DNA of 64,000 nucleotides from Enoplolaimus lenunculus (taxonomy: Eukaryota; Nematoda; Enoplea; Enoplida; Thoracostomopsidae): the NCBI GenBank assembly GCA_030248215.1, contig JASANG010000916.1, forward strand, positions 177,821 through 241,820, read 5' to 3'. Under the pieces are notes generated by a model that was not told where the DNA came from, did not search any database, and worked only from the letters and a program-made list of their open reading frames with translations. How positions within the stretch are numbered: the first letter of the stretch is position 1; every line of letters starts with the position of its first letter. The position numbers and the translations under genes are program-made. Shown here piece after piece: positions 42,918 to 54,987 of this stretch.

Positions 42918-45900
42918 TAGTGACTCGAATCAAACGAGCGGGGCTGATATTTATTTTCAATTACAAACTGTCGTAAATTTTAAATTCACCCCATGTTAGT
43001 TGGACCCTGCATCTTTCTTTATATATTCTTTTTTGGGCACAACTGACTTGGTCCGACAACTTTTGTTGATTGCCATATCCGTTAATATTGTTCTTGATTT
43101 AATAAAGTTTATGCGGGTTGTCTTAGTGTCTATTACATTTCTGACCAGTTCAGACCATTCTTCTATTTTCAACACTTTTATGGTCTCTAGACTTATGGAC
43201 GTTGTTCCACCACTGATTGGGCCTCACAATGGATCCCCCAGCTACTACCCCTTCTTATTCGGGTCACTGCAGTAAGTTGACAATCAGGGCTGCTGCAGCG
43301 GATCGAAAAATTGAGGGAGCATACGTCTCGGCCCGGTACATAAATGGCGAAGGAAAACTCGCGAGCGGCTCGAGCAAGAAACCAAATAAGCATGAACAGT
43401 AAAAAAATTTGAGTTGTGCCAAAAACGCGAAAGATTTTGAAATCACGCAAAGTTGATCAGTGTTGTCGGGGTACCATCTACCCCAGCCACTTATGGGTGC
43501 AAAGAAGAGAGTGCCAGGGCACTGCCGGGGTATGCTCAACAATAGAATACCTCCTAAACCAAGCGAGCCACAAGCTAAACCCAATTTTAGCACTAAAGCT
43601 TAGTTTCTAAAAAACTATAGAACCGTTCGAGGTCTCAGTTTGTAATGACCACCATGGGCATTATACACATATTTTGTATGCATACTATAGATTATAATAT
43701 ATATACAAATACATATATCCAATCTTTATGATGGCCCTAGTTTTTTAAAAAATACTCCCATTTAAAAAAGTTATTGAAGCTAATAAATCAAAACCCTTGT
43801 ATGTTTCTCCTGTTGATCCCAATTGACCACATTTTTTATAAACATTTCATAAGTTTAGCGCGAGTTTGTAATCAAAAAACATTAATTAAACTTCATAGCA
43901 CACGCATATGCTGGTCGGTTTAAATTCTAGGCAAGCAGCATACAACCAGCAGGTCTGGTTCCTGCACCGGTACAACTTTTGCCTGAGGTTTTGTCAATTT
44001 TGGCAGACATGCGGTGATTTAGTACTATGTATACGTGTTGCAATTGTAGATAGATTAATCACATAAAAATGTGTAAATAGACACAAAAATGACTGAAACG
44101 CTGTAAACTTTTTGTTATATAACTGCTATTATTGTGGGGCTCCAAGGGAAACCTAGGGGGGCTACAAAAAATCCTTCGTCAAGCGACGTGGGCGAGATGC
44201 AAAGGCTACCCTCTTCTATCTCTGTTACAGGTTTTACAATTCATATTAAGCAGCAAATCTTTATCTCGCTTGCTCGACTTTAATAGATTTCTCGCTTAAT
44301 TGTCTTGAAATAATTCCGGGTCCGTCCCAAACTCATTTCGACAAATAAAAACAAAATACAGAATAAACAATACTAAACAATATTACTTTGTGTAATTCAA
44401 TCCACGAAATGAAAATGGCGATTAATGGCAACGAATCGCAAACACTCCACATTAAACCCCAAATTCAAACTGAGGTAAAATCCGCCGGACAGAAAAACAT
44501 TTTATGAAGTAAAAGTTGAAAATTTAAGCCCCATTCACGCGTGCAAGTTTTTGCAGCGTGAACTCGCAGCGGCAACTTGCACGAAATACATGCAGCTGCA
44601 AGTATTTTCAAAGGAACATTCCGTTTGATCAATCTAACTGCAGGTGCAACCAATTCAAGCGCGAGCGATGTGAGCGTGAAGCCAGTCGCCTTTTAAAACC
44701 TTTGCGGTTTTTGTTTCAACTGGTTAGGGAGCGGGGCATTTTAGGTGTGGAATACCCAAAATGAGGGTATGGGGGTGATGTGCCGACCCTGCCCCCATTT
44801 GCAAACATTCAACTTTCTTGTAAAGTCAACTGAAACCATTCTATGCCCTTCGTGAAAAATTTTCAGCCCCTATTGAAAAATTCTTCAGCCCTTCCTAGCA
44901 AGGTGAGCTGGCTATCGGACTGTCTGGTGCACGATTCTCTTATCATTCTTGCCTAAACATTTCAGCTTAATGAAAAAATTCTTACTGAGTACGTTTAATA
45001 TGATTCGCACTTTAAACATTTCTTACTCGAATGCTGTCTTTTTCGGGACAGTTTTTTTCTGAAAGCAAACGGCTGTCAGATTGAAAGATGTTTCTGATCA
45101 AGAACTAACGCCCTACAGCCATACATAATAAGACATTCAAGTGGTTGTAACGAAACTATGAATTGAAATTTTGTTTTCAAAATTCATCATCATCTTAGCA
45201 GAACGAAAATTTGTGTTCAAACATTTCTAAAACAGTCCAAACGTGTGAAATTGCTAAAATCACAACAGACAAAGTCGAAAACGCTAAAATCAATTATAAT
45301 TCACTCTCTCACAGTAGCAGTTCGACTCCACCCTGCGTTGTTTACATAATCAATATTGAACTTATGATTTGAGCTCTGTAGCTAAGATTTCATTTCGGGA
45401 CGATATAAACTTCAGTTTATGGTATTTGTTAGCGAACAAAAAATTTGACCACTATGACGCAGTAAAATCCTGTGAAAGTGACTATTTTAGCTCGCTTTAA
45501 GAACTTCGGGTTACACGTAGATCTATTGAGTACCCCTCATTAGCCGTTGAAACTATTAAGTTGCTGTTTTTCGAGAGAAAACGCAATAAACATTTGGTAC
45601 AAAAATTATTTTCTGTGTTCTATTTTATAAACATTTATTATTTTCATTAAATCTGTGATTTTCGATGTTTTAAAATGTGAAGAAACTGTGAAGTGGACAA
45701 AGTTTGGAAACTGAAAATATTAACTAAAATTTAGCTACAGAAATTGATTTCAGATGAAATGTAAGCTGAGAAACTGCATGCTATTACCATTGTCAATATT
45801 AAAACTAGAAACTCCTCACATACGTATTTTGGGCAACGTTGCAGTTTTCAGTAGTAAAGATAGTTTTTTTAAGATATTCAACATGATCGTTATACGAAGG

Positions 45901-46184
45901 ATTTTATGCATAAAGATTTATTGACCGATTTTGTAAGTGTAAAAAAGCGGAATGCATTCAAGTGGTGTTTATAGTTAGAGATTGCATACGCAATGTGAAA
46001 ACGTTTGGTTGAAATCCCGGTACTTTCATAAAATTACACTTATGCGCAACTACAGCTAGTAGTTTGATTTAATTTTTAGAATAAATTTCCTTTTTTTTCA
46101 AGGACAAACTACGTTTTTAGCTAATCTGAAGCTTTTCGTAAATAAAAGTTTTGTGACCATTTTGGCGTTTAAAGGGCTCATGTT
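42918..46184. other. Intergenic, repeats and unassigned sequence
   Basis: Fragment of the GTAGTGACCCG family at 43207-43275, GC-rich patch at 43440-43540 with paired CCCCGG/CCGGGG words, a SINE-like relic near 44020, and dispersed repeats at 44520-44920. From 45000 to 46184 I see nothing but AT-rich sequence. Confidence 0.5.
44672..44795. mobile_element. Dispersed CCGGAGCAG element, partial copy
   Basis: GAAGCCAGTCGCCTTTTAAA core to GTGATGTGCCGACCCTGCCC. Confidence 0.5.
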
Positions 46185-46373
46185 ACTTTTAGGGCCGTCC
46201 CGGTTTCTGGTGGATCTGTAAAAGAGCAGACTCACATTCTTGACTACATTTTTTTGCTTAGGCTTGGGTTTTTAGGCTTAGGATTAGAAATACGTTTTTG
46301 CAACGGTTACGCTTAGGCTAGACTTAGGAATACGCTTAATCTACTGTTACTGCACTAAAAGTTAACATTGGTC
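46185..46373. mobile_element. TTAGGC-family MITE, subfamily C
   Basis: Perfect 8-bp duplication GTTTAAAG at 46177-46184 and 46374-46381. Confidence 0.93.
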
Positions 46374-46665
46374 GTTTAAAGCATACTTTAGCAGATATGT
46401 ACCAGCATCATACGTTTCTTATGCAGTGTTTCCTGTGTGTAACCGTAAGCTTTGTGTTTCGTTATACTAGACGTATGACGAACGCACAAATAACCATATG
46501 AAACGCGCCCAACGCTAGAGGCGGGCCAAGCTGATCAGCCCGGCAGCCTATGGAAAAACGTTGCCCAGCTTGGAAAAGTTTCAAACTGGCTTGTACATCA
46601 TCGCAATATGTCCTGCCTCCCGCCTGAAGATTTTCCATCTTTCACAGCAAGGTGAGCTGGCTTAC

Positions 46666-47123
46666 GGGCATGGCTGAAAATCAAGAATGCTGGGAATAAT
46701 AACTTTCTCCGCATCAAACGAAAAAATAGTTTGCGCAATAATTCGGTATATATAATGCACGGCCACACTAAGGAGTGACAGTGCGGAACCTTGTGAATTA
46801 ACGGCAGGAACGAAACCGTTTTTAGCGATATGCTCATTCCACAATAACTTACGTACATCTGGTCACAAGTTCAACGTGTACAGGATGGCAAAAATTCGAC
46901 CTGTACATGACAACTTTGAAGTTATCACGACATCTGACATTTTCACGCCTATCACATACATTTGAAAACCGAAAGTTGTACATAATACCAGTATGAACAA
47001 TATGACATGGTGTACGCAAGTTATTGTGGACGACGCATATATAAATATGACCCAAAATCTAAACTCAAATGCATGGCTGGTGAACGGATAAATATAATGT
47101 GTCAAAAAACCAATGGGAATTGA
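46666..47123 (-). CDS. Partial multi-pass membrane protein exon(s), receptor-like; one in-frame TGA or a 42-nt intron
   Basis: After a TGATTTTTAG acceptor the minus strand reads SIPIGFLTHYIYPFTSHAFE, then hydrophobic segments FWVIFIYASSTITC and VILFILVLCTTFGF, then KMSDVVITSKLSCTG. Further on the same frame gives KLLWNEHIAKNGFVP and SALSLLSVAVHYIYRIIAQT. One TGA (46863-46865) interrupts the frame; a 42-nt GT-AG intron (about 46857-46898) would remove it without a frame change. The layout loosely recalls 7TM chemoreceptors, but I do not recognise the family. The 3' side runs into a dispersed repeat at 46675, whose GTAAGC would have to be the donor. Either a real exon pair or a decaying gene. 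Confidence 0.4.
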
Positions 47124-47257
47124 CTAAAAATCAAAAATATCGTTTTGCAACTGTACAGTAAAGATAAGCAAAAAAAAATGTTGGCAAAGTCTTCGTTCCT
47201 GCAACATTTAATAAATTTTATTAAAATTTAGCTAAAAGTTTTAAACCATGTCAGACT

Positions 47258-47306
47258 CCTTTTTGTATATATATACATATATATATACATATATATATAT
47301 TTATGC
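47258..47306. repeat. TA-rich microsatellite
   Basis: TATATATACATATATATA-type run; a similar but less regular run lies at 10585-10640. Confidence 0.95.
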
Positions 47307-48080
47307 CATGATGTTAGGCTGCTTATACTTAGCAAACAAGTATACACACAAAATGAATTGTCTTATATTCAAGAAATATTGTCTGAATTTCAATACAATT
47401 ATGTCTTAATCAAAGCTGCATGTTATTCCCGGGTTGCCCAGGTACCTACGAGTAAAAAATTTTTGGAGCAGGTATACCCGTGAGTAATGAATTTTAAAGC
47501 GCGGGTGATAAATTGTGATTGTTTCTTGATACTACTCGAGACAATTTAGTATTTTATTGAAGTTTTTTATAGCGATCTGTGCCCACATGTATACTCACAC
47601 CCATTTCCTTGTTGCAAAGAAATTTAAATTTCAGCTTGGCTCCATTGCACAGCATGACTCTGAGTACTAGAAATCCACAGAGGGTTAAAAACTTGAGTTT
47701 ATACAGTTAAGGAATATATTACTGGATGTATTAGAAGGATTTTTTTCATCCGAGCTGCTACGGGCCTCTGGCCTTGGCTCCTCTCCAAACATGAATCAAA
47801 ACCATGATTTTGTGTTTACGTTTAGAGCTAAAATGGCGAACAGCGTCTATCTTGCCCGGGCGCTTTTTTAGAAATTTCAGGTTCCGCCACTGCATATATT
47901 AGCATTTTGAAATACTTCTTACAGTAAACTATCACCAGTTAGCAATAGGTATTCACACAACTGAACTACGGCATGGAAATAAGAATAAACAGCCGAGCTT
48001 TATGCCGACAGTATTCAGAATTTTATAAAGTTTAACCCAGCAGTAAGAGAGATACAAGATTTGTCTTAACTCTGTTTAAT

Positions 48081-48231
48081 GGCCCATGTAAAAATGGGCA
48101 GAACGTTTTTCTGTGGGACTGCAATAGAGTAAGCTTAACTTTAAACTTTTTTCATTAGGTTTAGGCTTACGCTTAGGTATAATCTCGTTCTTACGTTTAG
48201 GCTTAGGAAAATTTTCATAATTCTTCTCTTA
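48081..48231. mobile_element. TTAGGC-family MITE, subfamily A, right end lost
   Basis: GGCCCATGTAAAAATGGGC, then the AGTAAGCTTAACTTT block and mutated hexamers; no recognisable right terminus. Confidence 0.75.
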
Positions 48232-48444
48232 GACCGCGATTAACTCAATTTCGTTTTTTTATTCAATAAATTTTGCCTCAGAGAAGGGAATTTTGGAATT
48301 TCATTTTACATAAAAATCTGATTGAAACAGTGTTGACTTCTTGTCAGTTTTGTTTCCTTAAAGTGTTTTTATAGAAATTTTCATTTTGAAATTTAAATTT
48401 TAAATTTTTGAAACATTTAAAACACAAAAAAGTTTGAAACTTAC

Positions 48445-48592
48445 TTAAACCACGACTGAGTTGGTTCCATATGGTCGACGAGTCCTGAAACGTTCAACGG
48501 GGTGGTGTCTTCTCGGGCGGAATTGACACCAAACGAATATGTCGACAGACGTTCATACGGATACCCGGAGTGGTTTGTGACAAACGGTGCAT
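48445..48592 (-). CDS. Internal exon of an unrecognised protein-coding gene
   Basis: Clean acceptor (TTATGTTTCAG) and donor (AA/GTAAGT) frame 148 bases that are open in one phase: APFVTNHSGYPYERLSTYSF, GVNSAREDTTPLNVSGLVDH, MEPTQSWFK. The base composition is richer in GC than the flanks. It starts in phase 1, which fits the end of the exon at 63815-64000, and ends in phase 2. No domain recognised; the sites NHS and NVS could be glycosylated if extracellular. Confidence 0.6.
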
Positions 48593-49097
48593 CTGAAACA
48601 TAAAAAAATCGTTGTTGAATAATTATTTTTTGATCTTAAGCAAGGTATTCCTGTTTAACCACTTGTTTAACGCCAAAGAGCTACCAATAAAATACGGCAT
48701 ATCCCTAACTTTGGTTACAGTTACGGTATTTTGTTTGGCAGGTATCTTCAATGAAGTTGGCACACCAGTACCGTAGACAAGCGCCATATAAAAAATTGAC
48801 CATTTTTGCAAAAGTTTCAGTGCCGATTATAAAACCCACCAAAATTTTCGCAACGCTCCAATGAAACCGTTTGGCCTTCTTCAGCTAAAATCTCTCAGCC
48901 AGTGCAAAATTATGTCAATTTTTCGAGGCGAAAAATTGTGTTATGTGAAGACTTAATATATTTTATCACAAAAAAATTTGTCTGGTTAGGGGTGTACGCC
49001 TTACTGCAGTCCACCATCTCTCGATCCAGTAGTATAGGCAGGTACTTTACGTACCGGAATAACCTTTGACCGTATTTGATGCAAAGATAGAACGTTC

Positions 49098-49266
49098 GGC
49101 CAATGGGACTTTAAGGGGCGTAATAGTAGATTAAGCGTATTCCTAAGCCTAAAGCCTAAGCCTTAGCGTTGCAAAAATGAGTTCCTAAGCCTAAGCCTAA
49201 GTATAAGCAAAAAACTCTTTTATAGACGAACCAGAAACCTGGACGCCCCTTAAAGTAACATGGGCC
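49098..49266. mobile_element. TTAGGC-family MITE, subfamily C, inverse orientation
   Basis: GGCCAATGGGACTTTAAGGG and CCCCTTAAAGTAACATGGGC termini with CCTAAG units between. Confidence 0.88.
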
Positions 49267-49870
49267 GAACTTTTCTATGCCCGCAACAGTCGCCTACTGT
49301 TGTGGTTGCCGGAAAATATAGGTAAAAAGCACATACGTTCTGACGGAACAGGATATTATTCCCTCTGTCAGCAGAGACCTTGGGTATGAATTCTACATTA
49401 TTGTTTGTAAATTTCCGAACTAAACAGATTTTAAATGTTTTACCCATAAAAAATGATTTCAATTCGGGCAAAAATTGCGCAAATAGAAAAAATGCCAAAA
49501 ATGATAAATTCTCTTAATATTTATTCACGGAGCAATTTAATTTTCATACCGATTGACATAGCGTGTTTTGCTGTCGAGGTACTATGACAACAACGCGTTT
49601 TTCTATTCATTATAAATAATCTATGTAAAAGTTTAAATAATTGGCTTCATAAATTTCTTTTATTTTAATATTGCCAGACCCACATTGTTTGTGTTTTTGT
49701 GGTTTGGTTTCATATCATAACATTCTCGAGATAATCAAAATTGCAAACTCTTAGTACATCCTTATTATAAGGCAAAACTATTTCTACCTTTTCCCCATCA
49801 GTGCATATCTTGTAAAGCTGGAATTACCAGATACGTATTTTGGGCAACTTTACATCGTTTCAGAATGTTT

Positions 49871-49957
49871 TCTCAGAACAAAAATGTGATTGTTCTGTTG
49901 AAAGAAAATTTCTCAGAACAAAAATGTGATTGTACTGTTGAAAGAAAATTTGCATGT
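49871..49957. repeat. Two tandem ~46-bp units
   Basis: TTTCTCAGAACAAAAATGTG and ATTG(T)ACTGTTGAAAGAAAAT twice. Confidence 0.85.
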
Positions 49958-50337
49958 GGATTGTTACGGGTTTGCTTGCTTTTGCACATTGCACAAAGCC
50001 GGCTGACTAGTATAATTGCAACTTCTATTTTTGAGTAAGAACTTAAGCAACTACCTTTGTCGGCGACTTAAGTAAGTACTTAAAGGAAACTTAAGTATAA
50101 ACATAAACGTAAAATTTCACAAACCCAGTGATAACGATACAAACTACCAACATCAGGTATTAAAAGCATAAAAGTGTTGACTTTTCGCGTGATAGAAATT
50201 GTGGCGCATTTAATTGGATATCACACAGAAACTTCAAAAATTACTCAAATACCAATCAAGTAACCCGTCTGCAAAATTTGTACAAAATACAGAACAATGA
50301 TCATTGTATTCTCCCACCGCATTTAAGGTTTTAAGGG

Positions 50338-50789
50338 CACTTTTGTAGTTTTCTCCCGCTACTACGCAAATGCAGGGGAAACTTTCACTTGTAACATACA
50401 AATGTTTTCCTGTTTTAAAAACTAGTTTCTAGTGCAAAAATTTTTCGTCAATTTTACGATATGTTTTTCAGGTGGGACTGCCGCCGCCCCCTGCGCCTCC
50501 TGCGACTTGAAGGTATACTAAGCAGGATGGGTGGCTGCTGCACCCCCAAGCCACCTGCGCGAAGCATTTTATTATTTAAAGAGCTAAAATTACTAAGTTT
50601 TGAACTGTTTTGACGAGTAAGTATGAGAAGCCCTTAGTACGGGGGTTTTGGGGTCGCAGTCCCCATCCTGCGTAGCATGATTTGTAAATCGCAGGGAGTT
50701 CAGGGAGGGGACAGCCACCATGAAAACGAAATTGTTGTGGCGGGGGAAACTTTTCCACTGTAGCTGGGGGAAACTACAAAAGTGCCGTT
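50338..50789. mobile_element. Inverted-repeat element with GGCACTTTTGTAGTTT ends
   Basis: Left GGCACTTTTGTAGTTTTCTC and right GAAACTACAAAAGTGCC are inverted; flanks GTTTTAAG / GTTTAAAG suggest an 8-bp duplication. The interior has GC-rich CCGCCGCCCCCTGCGCC words and no transposase. Confidence 0.65.
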
Positions 50790-52226
50790 TAAAGTTTAGG
50801 CAGGTTTAAGTTTAGGTAAACCCACAGGGCAAATGCTTAGGTAAACCGTTTTGTAAACCTAGGTGTAAGCCTGAGGTAAATCCAACCAAAGCCTGAGCCT
50901 GTGGGAAAAATGCACAAGATCCAAAAATAAATTAGGTCTAAAAAGTGTAAGCTAAGAAGAAAAAGTCTCAAATATTAAACTAATCTATTAAAATTTTAGG
51001 TTCTTACAAAAGTTTGATCATGCCTTAAAGCCCCCGCCTAAGCTCTCTAAGACAGCATCCTGCCTTCAAGCAATAAACCAATTTTTTAGGAAGAATTTAA
51101 AATTTTAATTTATTGGTCTAACACATTCGACTTTCGTTTCTTAGCTTATATTAATAGACCTGATTTGTTTTTGGCTATTTCCCCGGGCACTGATTTAAGA
51201 TGGATTTGCCTTAGGGTTAAGCTTATTCTTAGGTTAAGGTTGTTTTCAAACTACGGTTCCTTTTAAACCTCAGCGTAGGCCTAAGCCAAATCCAGTCTAA
51301 GCATACTTTTGTGGCGAAGTCAACAACAGCTAATAATTAAATTGTATAGGTGTAAAAATGTAAGATAACAAGCGATAGTCTAATGTACAAAGCTAATATT
51401 TTAATATTTTGAATTCTTGCAAAAAAATTTTTGCCAGAACTCTATGAAGCTTCAGTCTAAGGTATCTATGAGACAGCAATCTGGCCTTCAAGCAATAAAA
51501 CCAGACGAACCTTACTTGCTGTAAAGACACTACCAAGCTTATGCTTATCGATGAAAGCTTAATTCGTTCAAACCGGTACAGCTGCCAGTAGCGGCATAAT
51601 CAAAGACGTTAGCATAAATGTACAGGATATTCTGTTCCAGGGAGTAGCTTAGATACACTTTCTATTTTAAATACACTGGTTTCGCATTTAGAAACAGTTT
51701 CTGCTATTTGTTCTTTGAACGCTCAAATTTGTTCGACGAGGGGCTTAATATACTGGGCTGGCCAAAGATTTGGCTCGAGATACGGCGACCACTCCTTCAG
51801 CATCATCCTGATTCGAACGTCATTGACTATTAAGTATTGGTAAAAATAGGCCAACATAGGTCTATGTACCTGTAATATTACCTTGTTGAGGTACTTTTTT
51901 CAAACTTACCTCAAAATTATATGAAAAAGTGATGCAGTTTTTTACATAAGAAAAAAATAGGTTCAATTTTGATTGATATTGCTTATATAAATGTTAATTA
52001 TACTTTTATTAAATAATGAATACACTAAAATAAACGTCTTTGTGATGTATGGTTTAAGCTTGCTAACCGAGGTATGGTGAGTGATTTATACCGGTTGTAG
52101 AGTGTTGCCTTGAAAATATACCAGGAAATAAATACAGATCCAGGTATGGCGCGATCAACCATTAGTGTTCGGGTGTGTAAATGAGAATTTTGAACAAAAC
52201 CTAAGATTGCAGACGGCAATGTGACA
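50790..52226. other. Intergenic, telomere-like degenerate sequence, then nothing
   Basis: 50795-51310 is rich in GTTTAGG, CTAAGCC and GTAAACC words without order. 51310-52226 shows no feature. Confidence 0.45.
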
Positions 52227-52234
52227 CTATTAAG

Positions 52235-52383
52235 GGCTAATGTTACTTTTAGGGGTGTAACAGTAAATTAAGTGTATTCCTAAGCCTAAGCCTAAGCTTA
52301 AGCAAAAAATGTAATGCAGAATCGAAACCTTCTCTTTTGTAGACCTACCAGAAACCTGGACGCTCCTTAAAGTAACATGGGCC
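52235..52383. mobile_element. TTAGGC-family MITE, subfamily C, inverse orientation
   Basis: Perfect 8-bp duplication CTATTAAG at 52227-52234 and 52384-52391; three to four hexamers. Confidence 0.93.
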
Positions 52384-53192
52384 CTATTAAGCAATATTTT
52401 TACTCTCTGTATAAGACGTCCTTGCGGTTGCACATTCATGCAGGTGTCCATAATGAATGTCTGTTAGCGTTACAAACATTTTTCGAAAAGTTCAACAAAT
52501 TTGGAGTCTATTTGACGCAGTTATACATAGCTTATTCGAATTGTATTTTATTTCGCCGCCATTATTTCGACTCAGCACCTGCAAACTGTGTCAAATTATC
52601 GACAAATTGTTGAACTTCTGAGTATAAAATTTTTCCGACAACAATAGAAGATTTTAGCATATTAAAATATCGTATTTTACAACGCTGATACTATTAAAGT
52701 AACTGCAAAAATCCCAAAAACAATACATTTTACACTGAAAGGTAATTCACAAAATGGACGCAAAGGGCTACAGGCAAACAACTTGTAATTAGTTATAAAC
52801 GGTTTGAATTTTGCTACTGAATGAAATATGACTGTAAGTACTCGTTCAACAAATGTACTCTCTTCGACAACTTTATCAAAAATATATAGTAAAACCTTAA
52901 ATTTAGGGAAATTTGATATTGCCAAAAATGCTGATTTACCAGTCAGATTTTATGCTATGCGCTTTTAATATTTAGTTTTTTTTGTGTCAATCTGAAATAT
53001 GAAAATTGATTTTTGAAAATGCCACATTAGCCACATTAACTCAACTATGCCCTCTGTTGTTCGAAAACAAACTGGGGGGTGCCCCTAAATTATTAAAAGT
53101 TATATACACATTGTACAGGGGGAATGGCTACAATTCTGTTTTCACCCGTTCCGATATTAAGTACTAGCATACGAGCTTGAAAACGTCATACT

Positions 53193-53563
53193 AAGGATAG
53201 CGCTATACTTTTGATGGCCCATGTATAGAACAGGGTCGGATCGTTTTCAGACGGGGCTGTAATGAGTCAGTTTAAGCTTTACACTTACTTTTTTGCTTAG
53301 GCTTAGGCAAAGGATTAGGCTTAGGTTTAAGAGTAGGCTCATACTTACGCTTAGGCATAGGCTTAGGCTTAGGAATATGCTTATACTAATTCTCCGGCCC
53401 TGTTCTATACATTGGCCCTTTTTGATAACGTCCGGCGCCGTTTGTCATCATGCGTCACAGTGCGTTACCCACCATACAGTATCGCACGGGAATTATTCGC
53501 GTACGATACCGCACGATGGGTGACGGACTGCGCAGTACGACAAGTATAGCGCAACCTTAAGTA
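53193..53563. mobile_element. GC-rich MITE interrupted by a TTAGGC element
   Basis: AAGGATAGCGCTATACTTTTG left and AAGTATAGCGCAACCTT right; the two parts are separated by the TTAGGC element 53216-53417. Confidence 0.75.
53216..53417. mobile_element. TTAGGC-family MITE, subfamily B, nested in another element
   Basis: Complete termini. It splits a GC-rich MITE whose ends lie at about 53193 and 53563. Confidence 0.9.
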
Positions 53564-53806
53564 TCGTTAAAAGAAGCGGGTTTTTTGCTGGAATAAAAAT
53601 CGTAAATAAGATAAAACGATTATTTAACGCGTTGCACCAAAAATTATATTATTCGTGGGTTTTACATGTTCTAAATCTGCCGAGTAATAGACTTGCTAAT
53701 TTTGATTTTATTGATAATGCAATTTGTCATTGCGATTATAATATTTGGAAATTTAGTTACATGTGGAACTTTTTTTGCAACAAAATAAGCCAAGTATGGC
53801 CGTCCA

Positions 53807-54866
53807 CACACAAAATAAATAGTCTTAAAATGTCAAAATTCCTACTTTCTTAAATTTTCAAGATATAATTGTCTTGCATTTCAGACACTAATAGCCATGA
53901 ACCAGGGTGCAACCGGAGGTGAAAAATACCGGAGCCGGAATTCAACGAAATTTGCCGGAACCGGAGGTCAACGAAATTTGTCGAAGCCGAAGCCGGAGGT
54001 AGAGGCGAAATTAAGTAGTAAAAATGATGGTTAATTAGTTAATTTGAGCAAATATCTGCAAAATGTTGTTAAGTTGTTTGGTTTCACGCTAATAGTCTGC
54101 CAAATTTCGGCAATTCTTTGATGAAAATTGTGACAAAAGTCAATCGAAACACGCTAACTAGATAAATTTAGGACAATTATGCAAAATTTTACTACCGAAA
54201 TTGCCCGGAACCTCCGGCAAAAATTCGAGTCGGAAGCCGATTTTCTGCCGGAGCCGGACCTCCTGTTGTACCCTGCCTTGAACAGCTCATAAATTGTTTC
54301 TTAAATGGTTAACACATAAATATCTTATATTGAAGAAATTGCTATTGCCAATTTATAACACACAAATTCCTTTCCTTCAAGAAATAGTTGTCTTTTATTC
54401 AAGAGTTAATTTTCCGATTTTTATGGTGCATGTAAAAAAAGTTGTTCCGTTTATATTTTTAAGAGAGTATATAAATAATCGAATTTCAAAGATATTTCGG
54501 GTTGACCTCAGGCTCCACCCAACCTAAGTTTACGTCTTGGACGTATCTTAGATTGTAAAATTAGGGTATTGGGTTGAGCTTTAGCCCCAATTTTGGAGTT
54601 GGTTTCCACGGCAAATTTCTGTGTTTTATTTACGACAAGTTTGTTTTATATTTCAGAAACTTTTTTCTTAATCGTTCATAAAACAAAGTGTTTAATTTAA
54701 GACATTTAAGTGCCAAAACATTTAGACCAATATTTCTGAAATATTTAAGTAATAAAAGTCATGAATTCAAGCCACATATGTCTGGAGTCTGTATCAAGAC
54801 ATGATTGTGTTAAATTTCAGACAATATTTCTTGAATACAAGACAATTTATTTTATTTGCACTTTTA
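53807..54866. mobile_element. Second copy of the CACACAAAATAAAT element, interrupted by a hAT-like MITE
   Basis: Collinear with 58591-59289 over most of its length once 53903-54275 is set aside. The right terminus is decayed. Confidence 0.7.
53903..54275. mobile_element. hAT-like MITE with CAGGGT ends
   Basis: Ends CAGGGTGCAACCGGAGGT and ACCTCCTGTTGTACCCTG are inverted; 8-bp duplication CCATGAAC / CCTTGAAC. The interior is rich in CCGGAGCCGG-type words. CAGGG ends and 8-bp duplications are known hAT traits. Confidence 0.8.
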
Positions 54867-54987
54867 TTAACCTTTCCTCACACAATTGATTTCTGTTTCA
54901 GTTAAAATCTAAGGTCACGTTTAAGATTCGCATCCGGGATGACAAACACTACGCATAGTCTGTTTAACTTCAGTATACAGTATGTGG

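Noticed and set aside
43440-43540. Structured RNA gene (5S- or snRNA-like)
   Set aside because: GC-rich with paired words, but it does not match 5S, U1, U4 or U6 blocks that I know.
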